Shown here piece after piece: positions 43,661-56,700 of a stretch of 64,000 nt of DNA. This DNA comes from Pinus tabuliformis (taxonomy: Eukaryota; Streptophyta; Pinopsida; Pinales; Pinaceae). A program made the translations under genes and the position numbers. Under the pieces are notes generated by a model that had not been told where the DNA came from, made no database searches, and saw only the letters and a program-made list of their open reading frames with translations. The stretch spans positions 120,102,989 to 120,166,988 of the forward strand of contig CM062815.1 of NCBI GenBank assembly GCA_031772625.1, in the 5' to 3' direction. Positions within the stretch are counted from its first letter, which is position 1, and each line of letters begins with the position of its first letter.

Positions 43661-45546
43661 ATGAGTTTTACAATTAAGTAAAGTTTTATGGACGTTGCAA
43701 TGGAGTTTGTTATTATGCAATAAATTGTCTAACTCCAATTGATTAGATATCAAACTTTCAGCAACATTCAACTTCAACATAATATGAAAATGATCAAGAG
43801 GATGAGAATTATGAATACATATTCAGTGCCTTTCAAAATAGATAGTTAAGTACTTTATTAGTCTCCAATTTCTCTTTCAGGAATGATTATGAAGATGCAT
43901 AGATATTGCAACGGAGGCCACTCAATACATGACTTTCATAAAAGATTTATTTTGGACATTTCAAGAATGTATGCCCAACTCAATATTCTTAACTAATGAT
44001 ACAACACATACTCTGTTGGGCTAATTTATTGAATAAATTAACACAAGTATTTCATTATCAATCTAGGTTTGTAGAACTTAGAAGCATGTCCAAAATATAT
44101 GGATATCAGATGTAGTCAAGGTTAGAAGATGAAATATAAAGATTTGAGGAAATACATATTATAAATATAAATTTAATTAAGTAATTTCTAATTCACTTAG
44201 GTAATATGTGTGAGATGAAATGGCTCCTAACTTAGGAGAACCAGTTGTGTCCTTCTTCCAAAATATTACTTCATGAATAAAAATCGAAAACCACTAATTG
44301 GCAATAGCTTAATATGCATAAATAAATAATGAAAGAGGCTCCTAATTAAGGAGGTCCTTGTTGTTCTTCATCAAAAATTCATTCATCATAATTCCATAGT
44401 TATAAAACTAAAAACTCAGAAAATTACTTGAAAGAAAGGAAGATGAATTTTAGTTTTTATTTATTAATCCAACAGAAGGAGGGTTCAACTTGAACACTAA
44501 GTTGTCCCTTCACATAAAGATGATAAAATAACCAATATTTATCAACAAACATAAATCATCATACATCAAATCAAATAAACAAATCTAAAGCAAAACTAGT
44601 TTATGAAAATCAAGCTAGATTAACCATGAAGTGTACTTAGCATGGAGTGGGGGACCTCCACCCTTGCCTTGCACACTTGAAGCGATTATCAGCTACTGCA
44701 AACTCAACCAATAATTCAAACCATTGAACAAAAAAATCAAGGTAGAATAGGTTTCTCAAATTAACTCAAAGTATTCAGAAGTCTCAATATAAAATTATAC
44801 AAATTTTACATACCATAAGCCTTCAATATTTTGGCTTAAATTGAAAAATATGAAAAAAACTGATCTAAAATATCTCTAACAACTATATCTATCCATATCC
44901 CACCTATCCAAGTCGAACCCATCCATCCTATCACTAAAAATATGGAAAATCCCATGAAATCATAAAACTGCCCTATATTCTAGGGATTTCCTGAATGACT
45001 GGTCCTGTTTGACTAGCTTTGACCAGGCCTGTTTAAGCTTGGTTTGAATGAACCAATAGGATTTAGTTCAATCCTAGTTCCCAAGATTTACATAAATGTG
45101 TTAAGCTCGTGCCCAAGTGTCCGGCAAATATGACATCCAGGTAGCCATTGCAGGAATTTCTTATTTTGTCCAAAAATGCACTTGAAATTCAATTTTCATA
45201 AAAACATCTAAATATTGCAAAATTTAATTTATATACCTGAATATGAATAAATACATCAAAATGGGGTGTATTTGATGGAAAATGGATGGAAAATATAGAA
45301 ATTAAGTGTGTTTTCTTAAGAAAAATTGAACCAAAAACGAGAGCCAACATACACCTCATGGAAAAGGTATTGTGAAAATATTTATTCCTGACATCATAGA
45401 AAGGTTGATTTCAAATTTTTGATATGTATCAACATTCAAAAATAGTTCATTATCCTTAGTTTTAATTTGCCGAGCGAGACATCAAAATCATCATGGAAGA
45501 TGTACTAGTAAAAATCAACTCCCAAAAATAAAATTTTAAAACAATC
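43661..45546 (+). other. Copia C zinc-knuckle/protease zone, largely unrecognisable
   Basis: A poor knuckle-like YGRCNGVCYYAINC occurs near 43685-43730. From about 44150 to 45330 nothing coding is seen, and the spacing to the integrase is too long for a copia element. A secondary non-coding insertion is therefore likely; I could not find its ends. Confidence 0.45.
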
Positions 45547-46510
45547 ATGACAGGTTATAAATATGGTAGGCTTCTAAGATTGAAAGGAAAAATCATTCCT
45601 AGGAAGAAAGATTTCGTAAGAGTTGCAAGTTTAGATATTTCACCCATCAGATTATGGGATGTACGCCATGGGCATTTAAAATTTGACAGTGTCTCTCAAC
45701 TACAAAAACAAGGTATAGTTAAAGGATTACCTCCTTTTAAAAAGGATAATGCAAAGCGTAAAGCTTTCATTTATGGGAAATAGAATCAAGAGACATTTTC
45801 TACAGGACCATGGTGAGAAAATAGGTGTTTGCAACTTGTTCATAGCGACCATTGTGGGCCACTAGAAAATTCTCTTGGAGGATGTAAATATTTTTTACTT
45901 TTAATTGATTATTTTAGTAGAATGAATTGGGTTTATTTTTTGAAAGAAAAGTCATAAATTTTTGAAAAATTTAATCCTTTTTGTCATCTAGTTGAAAAAG
46001 AAACAAGATAAAAGATAAGAACAATGAGGGTATATAATGATGAGAAATTCACTTCAAATGAATTCCAAAATTACTGTAGAGATAAGGGTATCATAATGAA
46101 ATTAAAAAATTCTTATACTCCACAACAAAATGGAGTAACTGAAAGGATGAACATAACTTTGTTAGGAATGACTAGATCAATGTTAGATTTCAAAAGCTTA
46201 AATACCTCCTACTGGGTTGAAGTAGTACATATTGAAATTTCCTTAAGAAATTTATCTCCCACTGCTTCTTTTGATGGAATCACCCCATAGGAAGCATGGT
46301 ATGGTTTTAAACCAAAAGTTAAATATCTTGGAGGTTTTGGTTCAATTTTCTATTCATTAGTTTCCAAGGAAAGGAGAACTAAGCTATAATCAAGAAGTAT
46401 GAAGTGTATGATGATTGGATATTCCGAGGAGAATAAGGGATATTTTATTTTATCCAATGGTAAATTAATTGTAAGTTGAGATGTCATATTCAACGAAACA
46501 TAAATAAAAA
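45547..46510 (+). pseudogene. Copia C integrase
   Basis: GAG-pre-integrase motif LWDVRHGHLKFDSVSQLQ, then [10 protein letters not shown] (first catalytic Asp kept), [30 protein letters not shown] (second Asp position eroded), YTPQQNGVTERMN with the third catalytic Glu kept, and a final GYSEENKGYFI. Stops are at 45781-45783 and others. Confidence 0.78.
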
Positions 46511-46949
46511 GTGTTGCATAAATTGAAATCCTCCTTGAAAATTGGAAAAGCAAGTGAACAAGGAGAAAACATGATACAAAGAGAATGATGGTTTGAAATA
46601 TATTTAAATTTACTAGAAAAAAGATGATTATTCATCAAAAAATTCCTCTAAATCCTCGTCAAAAAGTTCTTTTGATTCTTCAGTGAATGAAATTCTAGAA
46701 GATTGTAATGGAAACAATTCAAATACTCCATAAGAAAGAAAAGTTCCTATTCATATCAATCCTCTTTTTCACAATAATGGCAATGGTTCAAATCTTTAAT
46801 CTAGTCAACATTAATTGCCAAAGTGGGCTTAACAACTTCTGAAATATGTTCATCTAGATGAATTGAACAAGGCAGGCACATAGAGTAGTGCTATGGTAGA
46901 AGATATTTTTTCCTTAGTAACAAAGTATTTTACTGAGCCCTAAAATTTC

Positions 46950-47547
46950 AAAGAGGTAATAAATCATGAAGAACAACAAAGAGCAATGATTGGTGAATAT
47001 AATTTAGTGATTGAAAATGGTGCTTGGAAAAATGTCGAATCCATTGGATGTAAATGGGTTTACAAAATAAAGTATAAACTAGATGGAATGATTGATCAAT
47101 ATAAAGCAAGACTTCTAGCCAAGGGTTTTGGATGGAAAGAAGGAATTGACTATCAAGAAACATTTTCACCAACAACAAAATGTACACAATCATCATGATA
47201 ATTGGTTTGGTAGCTCAAAAAGGATGGCAATTGCATCAAACATATGTTCAAAGTGCCTTAATAGAGATTTGCAGGAAGAATTCCATATGACTCAACCTCC
47301 TAGTTTTGAGCTTGAAGGGCAGGAACATAAAAAATGTTTAATTAAGGATTTATATGGATTAAAACAAGCTCCGAGAGCTTGGTAATAAAATGGATGATTA
47401 CCTTTGCAAAGTGGGATTTCCAAAAAGTGAATTAGATGATATTTTGTATGTACTTCATCAGGGTGAAAATATGGTTAATATTAGTAATGTATGTGGATTA
47501 CTTGATCCTTATGGGGAATAATGATGATCATATTTTACTAGCAAAAC
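46950..47547 (+). pseudogene. pol: Copia C reverse transcriptase, first part
   Basis: RVT_2 remnants: [55 protein letters not shown], then MYVDYLILMGNN, where YVDD reads YVDY. It is cut by a LINE just after LLAKQDLQDS. Confidence 0.8.
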
Positions 47548-47563
47548 AAGACTTACAGGATAG

Positions 47564-48216
47564 TGTGGATGATGTCCTTATCTTCCTTGATGGTAGCATC
47601 AAAGACTTAGCATCTTTTGCAAATTCATTCTCTCTTTTCTCTAGGGCTACGGGAATGCTAGCAAATCAGGGGAAATCCACCATCACCCTAGCCTATACCA
47701 CCATACAAGAGTCTTGGTTTGCCCAGCACCACTTCCCTTATAACATCCTTCCTCTGGATCAAGGTTTCAAATACTTGGGCTTTTGGATTAAGCCATTGAG
47801 TCAAAAAATTGCTGATTGGATCTGGTTGGTCATCAAGCTGGAAAAAAGACTGACTCATTGGAGTCATCGTTTTTTTATCCCGAGCAGGAATATTGGTCCT
47901 CATCAAATCTGTGCTGAAGGCTACACCAGTCTTCTAGATGTCCCTAGCATGGATTTCCAGGAATATATTGGCCTGTCTACAACAAATTTGTAGCAGATAC
48001 CTCTGGAATGGGCATCAAGATAAAAGGATCTTTGCTTGGGTGAGCTGGAAAAAGATTGCACTACCTAAAAAATGGGGTGGATGGGGCCTTAAAGATCTCA
48101 GCCATTTTGCTCAGGCTTTGGCTGCAAAAATGGGATGGACCCTACTCACGAGACAGAACCTCTGGACCACTATCTCCTTCCACAAATATATCTTGCCCAT
48201 GCAGATCATCGATTGA
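47564..48216 (+). pseudogene. Truncated LINE, RT C-terminal part
   Basis: It begins VDDVLIFLDGSI, the FADD-type catalytic box, where the open frame of the copia host happens to continue into it. Then come GMLANQGKSTITL, FKYLGFWI, and after frame changes ICSRYLWNG and WGGWGLKDL. A TGA is at 48214-48216. Confidence 0.82.
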
Positions 48217-49721
48217 GTGCGTCTACCTTCTTGGAATACCATAGGTATCTCCACTGTTTGGAAAGCTCTCATTCATTCCCTCCCGATCATTCGAAATCAC
48301 CTCGTTTGGCAAATAATTGATGGTACAAGTGTCCACATTGGAATGGATCCTTGGGCAGGTGGGGGAGCCAGCTACCGTCTCTCGAGAGATCTAATTCTGT
48401 TATTAAACCAAAGGGACATATCTGTCATAGCTCACATTGCTGACCATGACAACACTACCATCCTCTCCCAAGGATGGAAATCTGCTGAAGCTCTCGACTT
48501 ACCTCCTCAATGGCACCATGAATGGCATGATTACATAACTACTTTGACAGAATCCCATATCATAATAATGGAGGGTCCTGATGAACTTAGATGGAGCATG
48601 GCTGAAAATGGTATATATTCGCCAAAAGCTGGTTACCTTGCTATCAGCGAACATAGACAACCAGAGAACTCTCTAGCTTGGTGGCGAATGATTTGGAAGC
48701 TAAATGCTCCCCCGAGGACTAGACTTTTCTTTTGGTGTGTGCTTAGTAATAAAGTCCCTACGGGGGATCTTTTAGCACATCACTCTTTCCATGGTCCGAG
48801 CTGGTGCATTCTATGTAAGCAGGACTCCGAATCCTTGGACCATCTTTTCTTAAAATGCGATTTCACCAAAAATCTCTGGGAATCCATCTCAATCCCATTA
48901 CAAGCTGGCAGATGGGAAGCAAATAGTATAACCAGTGCTTGGCATAACTGTTGCACAATCAATCCTGGTTCTAAACTGCTAAACCTTCCCCTACTTTTTT
49001 GCTGGTCCATCTGGCTGTCGAGGAATAAAATCATTTTTGAAGATGGGAATGCAAACGGGCCTATTATGACTGTTGAAATCATTACAGCCTATCACGAAAT
49101 ACCTGAAGACAAATCATCAACATCGTGCTACCCTACAGCCCCTGCTATGATCGACAAAACCACTCCCTGGGCTTTCTTTGATGGAGCCGCGCAAGAGCAT
49201 GGATGTGGAGGTGGCTTCACCTTGCATCTAAATGAACATCACAAATTCTGTGTCAAGTTGGGACTTGGAGGAGGCACTAATAATTTTTCTGAACTCATCA
49301 CTCTCTGCCACCTATTGCATTTCTCATTGGGACATGAATTTTCTTTGATGGATCAGTGCAAGATCATGGATGTGGAGGTGGCTTCACCTTGCATCTAAAT
49401 GAACATCACAAATTCTGTGTCAAGTTGAGACTTGGAGGAGGCACTAATAATTTTGTTGAACTCATCACTCTCTGCCACCTATTGCATTTCTCATTGGGAC
49501 ATGAATGCATCAACCTACAGATTTTTGGTGATTCAAAAATTATAATAAACTGGTTCAACAATGTCTCAGCCTGCCATGCACATTCTCTTAGACATATACT
49601 AGATGAAGTGATATTGTTCAAATCACAATTTAACAGAATCTCATGTCATCACATTTACAGGGAATATAACCAATGCGCTGATAGGCTTTCTAAGGAGGCC
49701 ACACTACTACCCAGAGGGTAG
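48217..49721 (+). pseudogene. Truncated LINE, zf-RVT and RNase H
   Basis: A long open stretch (48217-49398) holds the zf-RVT signature (WKLNAPPRTRLFFWCVLSNK, CILCKQDSESLDHLFLKC) and the first half of RNase H (WAFFDGAAQEHGCGGGF). A 167-bp direct duplication then shifts the frame. The second copy (49356-49721) reads through to the remaining RNase H motifs, IFGDSKIIINW and HIYREYNQCADRLS. Confidence 0.85.
49173..49506 (+). repeat. 167-bp tandem duplication inside LINE RNase H
   Basis: 49173-49339 and 49340-49506 are nearly identical with a constant offset of 167 bp. Since 167 is not a multiple of three, the duplication breaks the RNase H frame. Confidence 0.93.
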
Positions 49722-50143
49722 TGGTTGATTCAAGAATAGAATGGAGCTGAGCAGTACCAGTATTATCACCAGTCGTACATAGATCAGGAATATCATAGGG
49801 CAGATAGGCCCTAGTTTTTAAAATTTTGTCTTTTACATTTATGAACACATAGTCTTATGTGATAGCTACATTGTATATATCATTGCATGATATCCATAGA
49901 CTCTTTATGCACTCGCCCTGTGTGGCGAATTACATTGTAATTATTTCATTTATAGTAATTAATAGACTACTACCCTGCGTGGTATGAGACCAACAATCAA
50001 CACTTTTATTGAGTCATAGTGACAACAAAGATGTAATTTTTTCACAGACGGGGCTACAAGCCGAACTGCATATGCTGCTCAGCATCTACTATATGTAATT
50101 TTTCAAATATAAATGAAAGATTACGATTTTTCCTGGTGGAAAA
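49722..50143 (+). other. 3' UTR and tail of the truncated LINE
   Basis: About 420 bp after the RNase H stop, ending in a short A-run merged with the TSD. It contains a twice-occurring ccctg(c/t)gtggcga-like motif and no ORF. Confidence 0.7.
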
Positions 50144-50159
50144 AAGACTTACAGGATAG

Positions 50160-51005
50160 CTTCGAGATGACAGATCTAGGATTGGTTCAATATTGTCTTG
50201 GAGTTGAAGTATTCCAACATTAAAATAGAATTTTCATTAGTCAATGTAAATATGTATTTGAACTATTCAAAATATTTGGCATGAAATACTGCAAGTCTAT
50301 TCTCATCCAATGGAACAAATTTTAAAACTTTCAAAATTTGAAAGGGGGAATTGGTAAATAGGAATTGATACATGTAGTTGATCGATAACTTGATCTATTT
50401 GACAACTACTTGTCCAAATTTATCATATGCAGTTAGTATTCTCTCGATATTTATACAAAAACCAAGGGAAAGCCACTGGAATGCATCAAAAAGAGTTCCT
50501 AGGTATATCTAATGTATGACAAATTATGGCCTACTATACAAAAAGAATAAGAATTTTTTACTTGTTGGATATTGAAATGAAAAATTTGCTTGAAATGTTG
50601 ATGATAGGGCATCAACGTCAAGATATTTGATGAATATGGGATCAACAACAATTTCTTGGAGTTATAAGAAGAAGACTATGGTGGAAAATTATTCAACAGA
50701 GGAAAAATATATTTCAGCATGGGAAGCAGCATGTGAGTTTGTGTAGTTATGCATAATTTTATAGGATTTGGGGCTTCCTCAAGCAAAATATACTTCATTG
50801 TTGTTGATAGTCAACCGGCCATTAAGACTGCCAAAAATCTAGTTTTTCATTCCAAAAAAAAGTATGTTGACACTATGTATCATTTCATTAGGACTCTCAT
50901 TGGAAAGGATGTCACCAAACCAAGGTATTGTCCTTCAGAAGATCAAATTGCATATATCGTCACAAAATCACTTGGAAAGATCAAATTTACCAAGTTTTCA
51001 GAATA
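50160..51005 (+). pseudogene. pol: Copia C reverse transcriptase (end) and RNase H
   Basis: It resumes FEMTDLGLVQYCLGVEVFQ directly after the LINE TSD. Many stops follow. A better preserved RNase H end at 50749-51005 reads IYFIVVDSQPAIKTAKN, HSKKKYVDTMYHFIRTL, DQIAYIVTKSLGKIKF. Confidence 0.75.
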
Positions 51006-51036
51006 ACTTGGTATTCGTTCTAATAAAATTTTAGAT

Positions 51037-51047
51037 CAAAGGGGGGG
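51037..51047 (+). promoter_or_regulatory. Copia C polypurine tract
   Basis: caaaggggggg lies 32 bp after the RNase H stop and is followed by ttttagagattatgatcc, probably the LTR start with TG changed to TT. Confidence 0.65.
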
Positions 51048-52099
51048 TTTTAGAGATTATGATCCAAATATACTTTGATTTAAATCATTATATTTTCATA
51101 TGCTTATGATTTTCTATATTACTAGTGTAGATCTAGAAAGGCTTTCGCCACTTAGTGTTAAAATTAGGAAAATGGTTAGTATTGCATTTAATGTAAATGG
51201 ACACTTGTCATTTCCGATAAGTTGTGCATAACCAATTTAGTTTAGGATGTAAGATTATTTGAAGCTTATTTTTCTCCTCATGCAAGAGTATTGCGTATTG
51301 TTGTAAGCCCTTTCATCTTTATGTAAATTTATTTTCCTCTAATTAGTAAAATTATTGTGTCCAATGACACTTCTCCTATAAAAAAATAGATAGTTAACTG
51401 AAAATTTATTTTTTGTTTTCATATTTTATTTGAAATCTGACTCCAAAACAAGGTGATTTTGTAGTATATTCACATAGAAAACATATGTCTCTATTGATGG
51501 ATCTATAAACATTATATATGCTTATAGTGTGATTATATACACAAGTTTGGTTTCAATATTGTGACATTCTACATAATATTTTTATTATATTTGGTAAGTA
51601 TTAGAAGTAGCTGACAATAGATAAAACAATAGTTCTATTTCTTGTTTGCATATTACTCATCCTTGGATTACATAGTTTTGGTTTAGAAAACAAGAGTATT
51701 GTAAAACTGTTTGATTCTTTAGAATAATCAAATATTTTAGCAAGGAAAAGTATCACATGCATACAAAATGTTTAAGAGAAATCTAATAAAAATATTGAAA
51801 ATAAAATAAAATGAGCATCTCCAATAATAACTACATTGTTAGTTTCAGAGAGATGGAGATGGAATGATATTAAGAAAACAAATAGAGTGATCAACTCGCA
51901 ACAACACAATAGAGTAGATAAAAAATGTGAGAAGCTAACCAGTTCATGTGTTGAAACATATCTTACTTTCCTTTGGCCCCTGGTCACATGGTCAACAAGG
52001 ACCATGACCAAGAGCTTAGTCGAAAGGGGATATCATTCCTTTGGGAATAAGGTATCAAGATTTCATATCTCGGGTGTGGGGAACACATTAAGAAATTAC
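51048..52099. other. Probable Copia C LTR remnant, then unassigned AT-rich DNA
   Basis: The sequence after the purine tract should be the 3' LTR. No 5' copy is available to fix its end. No gene is seen; a 92-codon open frame at 51836-52114 has no recognisable feature. Confidence 0.4.
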
Positions 52100-53545
52100 C
52101 AACAAAATCCTTGATAGTAATAGATCCAAAACCATCTATTGGATGATGGAGAATTTTTTCATGAATTAACTAGAGTTTATCAACCCTTTCAACTATTGGG
52201 TTTTCAAAGATAAGATGTTGAGTGATAGTGGTGAGAAACCCATCACTAATCCTTTAATACTAACCGAACCCAACAAGTTCGACAACTAACATAAATATGG
52301 GTCCGTTAGTTGATGATTTGTTATCATAATATATGATTATTGAGTGTCAAGTGTCTACTACTACTTAGAATACCTTCTAAAACAATCCCCCGATACTAAT
52401 GAATCTTGATATAAACATTGGTTAACAAACATCGATTTACATATGTTAATTAGGTTTGAAGAAATCCATTAGAAAATATTTATGTCTTTTTGGTTAGTTG
52501 GGGTTTTTTATTATTGACAAAGACTGTAGATTAGTAGTTGATGGTCCATTATCAAATCAAATGAGAGGGTTGAAAGAAAATTTAGTTATATCACCAAGGA
52601 TTAGAGTCCCAGTGACCTGATGCCTAGAGAAATGACATGGCAGAAAGAAGGCATTGGATAACACAGCATGCTTACATGGTGTTGATGTGGTGCTAATGTG
52701 TCATAATGACATGGAATGAAAAATTTATGGGTTGATGTGGCATGTTGATGTGGGGATGGCATGGTGTGTTGACATGGAATGATGATGTTGATATAAGTGT
52801 GAAATGGCCAAGGGATTAGTACAAACTCCTTGATAACTATAGATCCCAAACTATCCATTGAATGTGGAGAACTCTTTTGTCAATTAACTATAACCTTTTG
52901 ATCTTTTTAGCCTTTATGGTTTTGAAATTCAGATGTCAAGTGATCATGGTGTGCACCACTTTACATATCCTATGATATTTATAGAACCTGGCAAGCCCAT
53001 CGAAAAAAATAAATGCAAATCACTTGGTTGATGGTTTGTTATCAAAGTATTAGGGTATCGGGTGCTAGTTATTGGTACTAGCTCAAGTAACCTATAAAAA
53101 AATCCCTCAATACTAATAGATCCCAAAAAAATTCATTTAAAAAAGATCTCTTCCATAGGTCGACATTTATTAATCGGGTTGGTAGAAAGTCATGAGAAAA
53201 GTTTTGTGTTCTGCTTAGTGGTTTGAGGGATCGATGGCTTGGTGACTCAGAAGACAATTTTTTAGTTCATGGAGACTATATATTAGTAGTTGGAATCCCA
53301 TTATCACAATGAAAGAGAGGGTCGAAAGAGTCTTTCAGTTGTATCGTAGGGGATCGAGGTCCTAGTGGCTGATGCCTGGAGGGATTATCTAGCACTAATA
53401 AGGTCTTGGATTACGTTACATCATGAAAAGGCTCTATATGGTAGGAAATGTAAGATGCTAGGCTAACATGTTCTAATTTCTAACATGGACCAATGTGGTG
53501 ATGACACATGGATAAGGGCCACAACATGTGAGCCGTGTGCCTTGT
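52100..53545. repeat. Diverged ~722-bp tandem duplication
   Basis: Four landmarks recur at an offset of about 722 bp: ccttgata..ta..tagatcc (52105 and 52827), cgatactaatgaatc/caatactaatagatc (about 52388 and 53109), attagtagttg (about 52529 and 53282), and gag(g)tcc..gtg.c.tgatgcct (about 52606 and 53370). The copies are clearly diverged. No coding potential is seen. The first unit's end also contains short local repeats of gatgtggcatg near 52730-52770. Confidence 0.75.
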
Positions 53546-54707
53546 ACGAATTTTGATGTGGTCCTTGGAGGGAAAATATTCAAAAGACCATAACTTAATG
53601 TTCAAATCTAGGATTTTGATGAAATTTATATGGTTGGAAATTTATTGACAAGAAGAAAATAATGGTGGCCTCAAAACAATTTTTTTAAGGAGTTTCATCA
53701 AAGAATAAATTCTTATCTCCATTTCCATAAAGGAACATTAGGGCTCAGGTTTGGGTACCCTATAGAATATAGTTTGGTGGAGATAAGATTATGGATAATA
53801 AGGTGTTGGTTGCATATAAAATGAATCAACATGAATACCACATGGATGAAGACTTAGAGTAGTTTGTTCTCATAAGATGATTATGATGAATGATGATAAA
53901 TAGGTGCAAGTAGTGCGAAACTGTGTTAGTGTGATGGCACTAAATTGTATTGATATTGAGGCCAAGTAGTATCTAAGATGATAGGGATAGGGAATCTCTC
54001 AACTTCTGTCATGTTATTTTGAAACTTTTCCTCAATTTTTGAAAGGGTTGTTAAATACTAATAAGTAAAGAGCATAGGCATGATAGAACTACAAAATATT
54101 GAATAGTCATAAATGCACATGCATTGATAGACACTAAAACAATGATATGCTATATGCATATAGACACATTGGGTGCATAACAAGAATGCATGGGCATATA
54201 TATCACCCAAATGAAGGCTCAAAGTGGTCTTCTATCATACTATGATTAATATATCTAACTATAAATAATAATAAACATGCAACTAGGAATAGGTTGACCC
54301 TATGGATAGAGAACCTAATGCGCATGTTGCATATAATCCAGTGGAGAAAGAGGTATGGGCAATGCAAAAGAATGTTGGTGTGCATATCCTAAATTTGACT
54401 AATGTTTGACTTGATTCTAAAAGCTATTAGTTGATGTGTATGTAAAATGAAGTACCACTTGAAATGCATTAAATAGAAAATTTCCCACAACATATGCAAA
54501 GTTTTGTATGTGAAACAAACCATAGTTTTCTAGTTTAATTCCGATATATATGTATAACTCTAACATATTTGTTTTCATTTTACGTCTTTTTCTCAATTCA
54601 TTAATGTTTTTCCTATATTATTTCATCGTTCTCACTCTTTTTGTTTGATACTATAGAAGTTATAATTGCAATATGTTAATAACTAGTCACTACAATTCTA
54701 TATAGTA
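53546..54707. other. Unassigned DNA with a dispersed repeat
   Basis: No gene. Segments at about 53755-53815 and 54240-54360 resemble 62590-62740 beyond Copia D. They share gttgaccc-tggata, tatag(t/c)(t/c)tggtggaga and aa(a/g)gtgttg. The last five bases (atata, 54708-54712) are the left TSD of Copia D. Confidence 0.5.
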
Positions 54708-54712
54708 ATATA

Positions 54713-55778
54713 TGTTGAAAATAGCAACAAGAAAGGCTAAAAATAGAATTGCTAAAAATAGCACTACTATAAATAGCAGTTCAGCCAGTATTGATCTTAG
54801 CAACAATGGATGAAAAAATTGAAGTGCTAAAAATAAAATTCTATAAATAGCATTTCAGGATACCTTCCTATTTTAGTCAATCCCTAAACTAAAATAGTGA
54901 AGTAAAATTCGAATTTGATCTTAGCAGTTGTTTGTAAAATAATTAATTAATTCATTTTGAGTTAATTAGTTAAGGAAAATCAAACATGAAGTCTATGTGG
55001 GGACATGCAACAGTTCCTCCATTAATTGAGGAATTTATCCATCAGTTAAAGAGATAAGGATGAGTTGTAATTAATTGGCTTAGTTAATTGATTCAAGTCC
55101 AATTAGATTAATTCAAACAGTTTGTTGAATTAATGTAAGTTCAGTTAGTTAATGCTTGCATGCATGTAACTATTGCACTTTAGATAACTGAGCATTCTCT
55201 CATAAATAACTCATGCATGTCAGTTCAAACAAAGACGCAGTTGAGATCAGATGGAGGGGCAGTGTACTATCAGTTGCTAGATTATTCCATTGTGAATATT
55301 CCTTGCATGCAGAAGGAATTCTTTCCTTGAGGATTGTGCAATTACTTCTTCAGGTTTAGTGAGTGTGATGAGGCTAATTCACACATGTGGTTTCACTAGA
55401 CCCCAAGAAAAACTGCGCAAGGAAATAGGAGGCTTGGAGGGCTCGAGGAGGACATATACTATGTCTATTCAGTCTGTGAGATGTATTGTTTTTTTTTTTT
55501 TATTGCAGAGAGAGCAGGATAGCTTGAGAGCCGATTCGTCTTGTAACTTGAACAAGATTTCCACTTGTATGATAATACAGAGATTGGGGTTTTATGCTGA
55601 GGCTTTCCCTAGGTTATTTCTTCTGTGTTATGTGTGATTGATTTCTCATTCTCAGATATATGTGTTCTCTTGATCTTGCTCAATTCGATTAAGCTTCTGC
55701 AAAGTGTTGTAGAACTTGATCTTGTATTTTGTTTTAGTATATTGTATAATCTATTGATCTACAGTGGAAATTTATACA
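54713..55778 (+). repeat. 5' LTR of Copia D
   Basis: 1066 bp, TGTTGAAAATAGC...TTTATACA; the 3' copy ends TTTCTACA. U3 is packed with gctaaaaatag and ctataaatagc words (54735-54855). A T-run near 55490 is longer than in the 3' LTR. Confidence 0.93.
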
Positions 55779-55790
55779 TGGTAATGGAGC
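55779..55790 (+). promoter_or_regulatory. Copia D primer-binding site (eroded)
   Basis: tggtaatggagc follows the 5' LTR. Compared with the copia consensus TGGTATCAGAGC, three central bases differ. Confidence 0.7.
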
Positions 55791-55889
55791 AAAGGTGATC
55801 AAGGCGAAGAACAGTATACAAGAAGGAGAAGTTTGAAGTTTGGTTCCTGAAGATAGAAATCGAGTTCTTATCACATCTCAATTTCACCT

Positions 55890-56700
55890 ATGGCATTTAG
55901 TGGTTTAAGACTCGAGTATGCCCTTGATGGCAGCTCAAATTATATAGCCTAGAAGGATCGCATGGAGGTAGTGTTAGAGGATAACGGTCTAAAGGACTTC
56001 ATTGATCAAGAAGTCCCCAAGTCGACTGATGCTACTCAATTGGCGGAATGGAAGAAATGTGTGGCTAGAGCAAGGAGAATCCTCCTAGAGGGAGTTCGAA
56101 ACCACTGTCTCGAGCCTCCATGGGAAGGAAACACCATTTTCGATGTGGAAAACATTGAAATATTTATATCAGAACAACAGCGATTAGAGGAAGCTAGTGT
56201 TGAAATACAAGCTTCGAAAGATTAAGTGTGAAAAGGGTGACACGATCTCTACATATTTGAACGAGCTCACCACCTGCAGGGATGAGCTTGGAAGTGTAGG
56301 GATCATGACCGTTGATGATGACATGGTGAGTCTTGCACTCCTCGGTCTTCCTAAGAGTTGGCATAGCTACCAAGACTCAGTTAATGGAAGAGAAAAACTG
56401 CCAGATTGGGAACGACTTTGGTTGGATCTGATGCAGGAGGAAATAAGAAGAAGCACCAGAGATGGATCCTCATCGAAGCAAGATGATGAGGAAAATCTAG
56501 CCTTAGTGAGTAAGGCGAGGAAAGGGAAAGGGAAGGCGTCCCATTCCAAATCTGGTTCTTCCCATGGTGGGAAGAAGATTGACAAATCGAAAGTGTGATG
56601 CTTTCATTGTCATGAAGTGGGCCATTATGCTACAAATTGTCCACAGAAGAAATCCAAGAAGGGTTCCTCAAAGGGATCTGATGGTGAGGCACTGGCCTCA
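55890..56700 (+). pseudogene. gag: Copia D gag
   Basis: ATG at 55890 (MAFSGLRLEYALDG). A TAG at 55950-55952 replaces Trp in YIAWKD. One-base changes near 56100-56200 shift the frame inside the RRILLEGV...LHGK region, and it recovers at 56197 with LKYKLRKIKCEKGDT. A TGA at 56596-56598 replaces Arg before the knuckle CFHCHEVGHYATNC, which is intact. At the position where Copia A and array unit 2 have UAG this copy keeps Gln (SYQDS). Confidence 0.88.

Larger units (their letters stand above)
47564..50143 (+). mobile_element. 5'-truncated LINE insertion
   Basis: The 16-bp TSD aagacttacaggatag is perfect (47548-47563 and 50144-50159). The insertion starts inside the RT at the catalytic box, runs through zf-RVT and RNase H, and ends in a short A-run. 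This is classic target-primed reverse transcription with 5' truncation. It belongs to a different family from the LINE at 13796-25257. Confidence 0.92.
42734..51047 (+). mobile_element. Copia C: highly decayed copia element, split by a LINE
   Basis: Order: gag (42734-43660), zinc-knuckle remnant, a coding-free stretch, integrase (45547-46500), RT (46950-47545, continued at 50160), RNase H to 51005 and a G-rich purine tract (51037-51047). The LINE at 47564-50143 divides the RT. No 5' LTR or primer site could be found. AT content is high and stops are dense, so this is probably the oldest element here. Confidence 0.78.
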
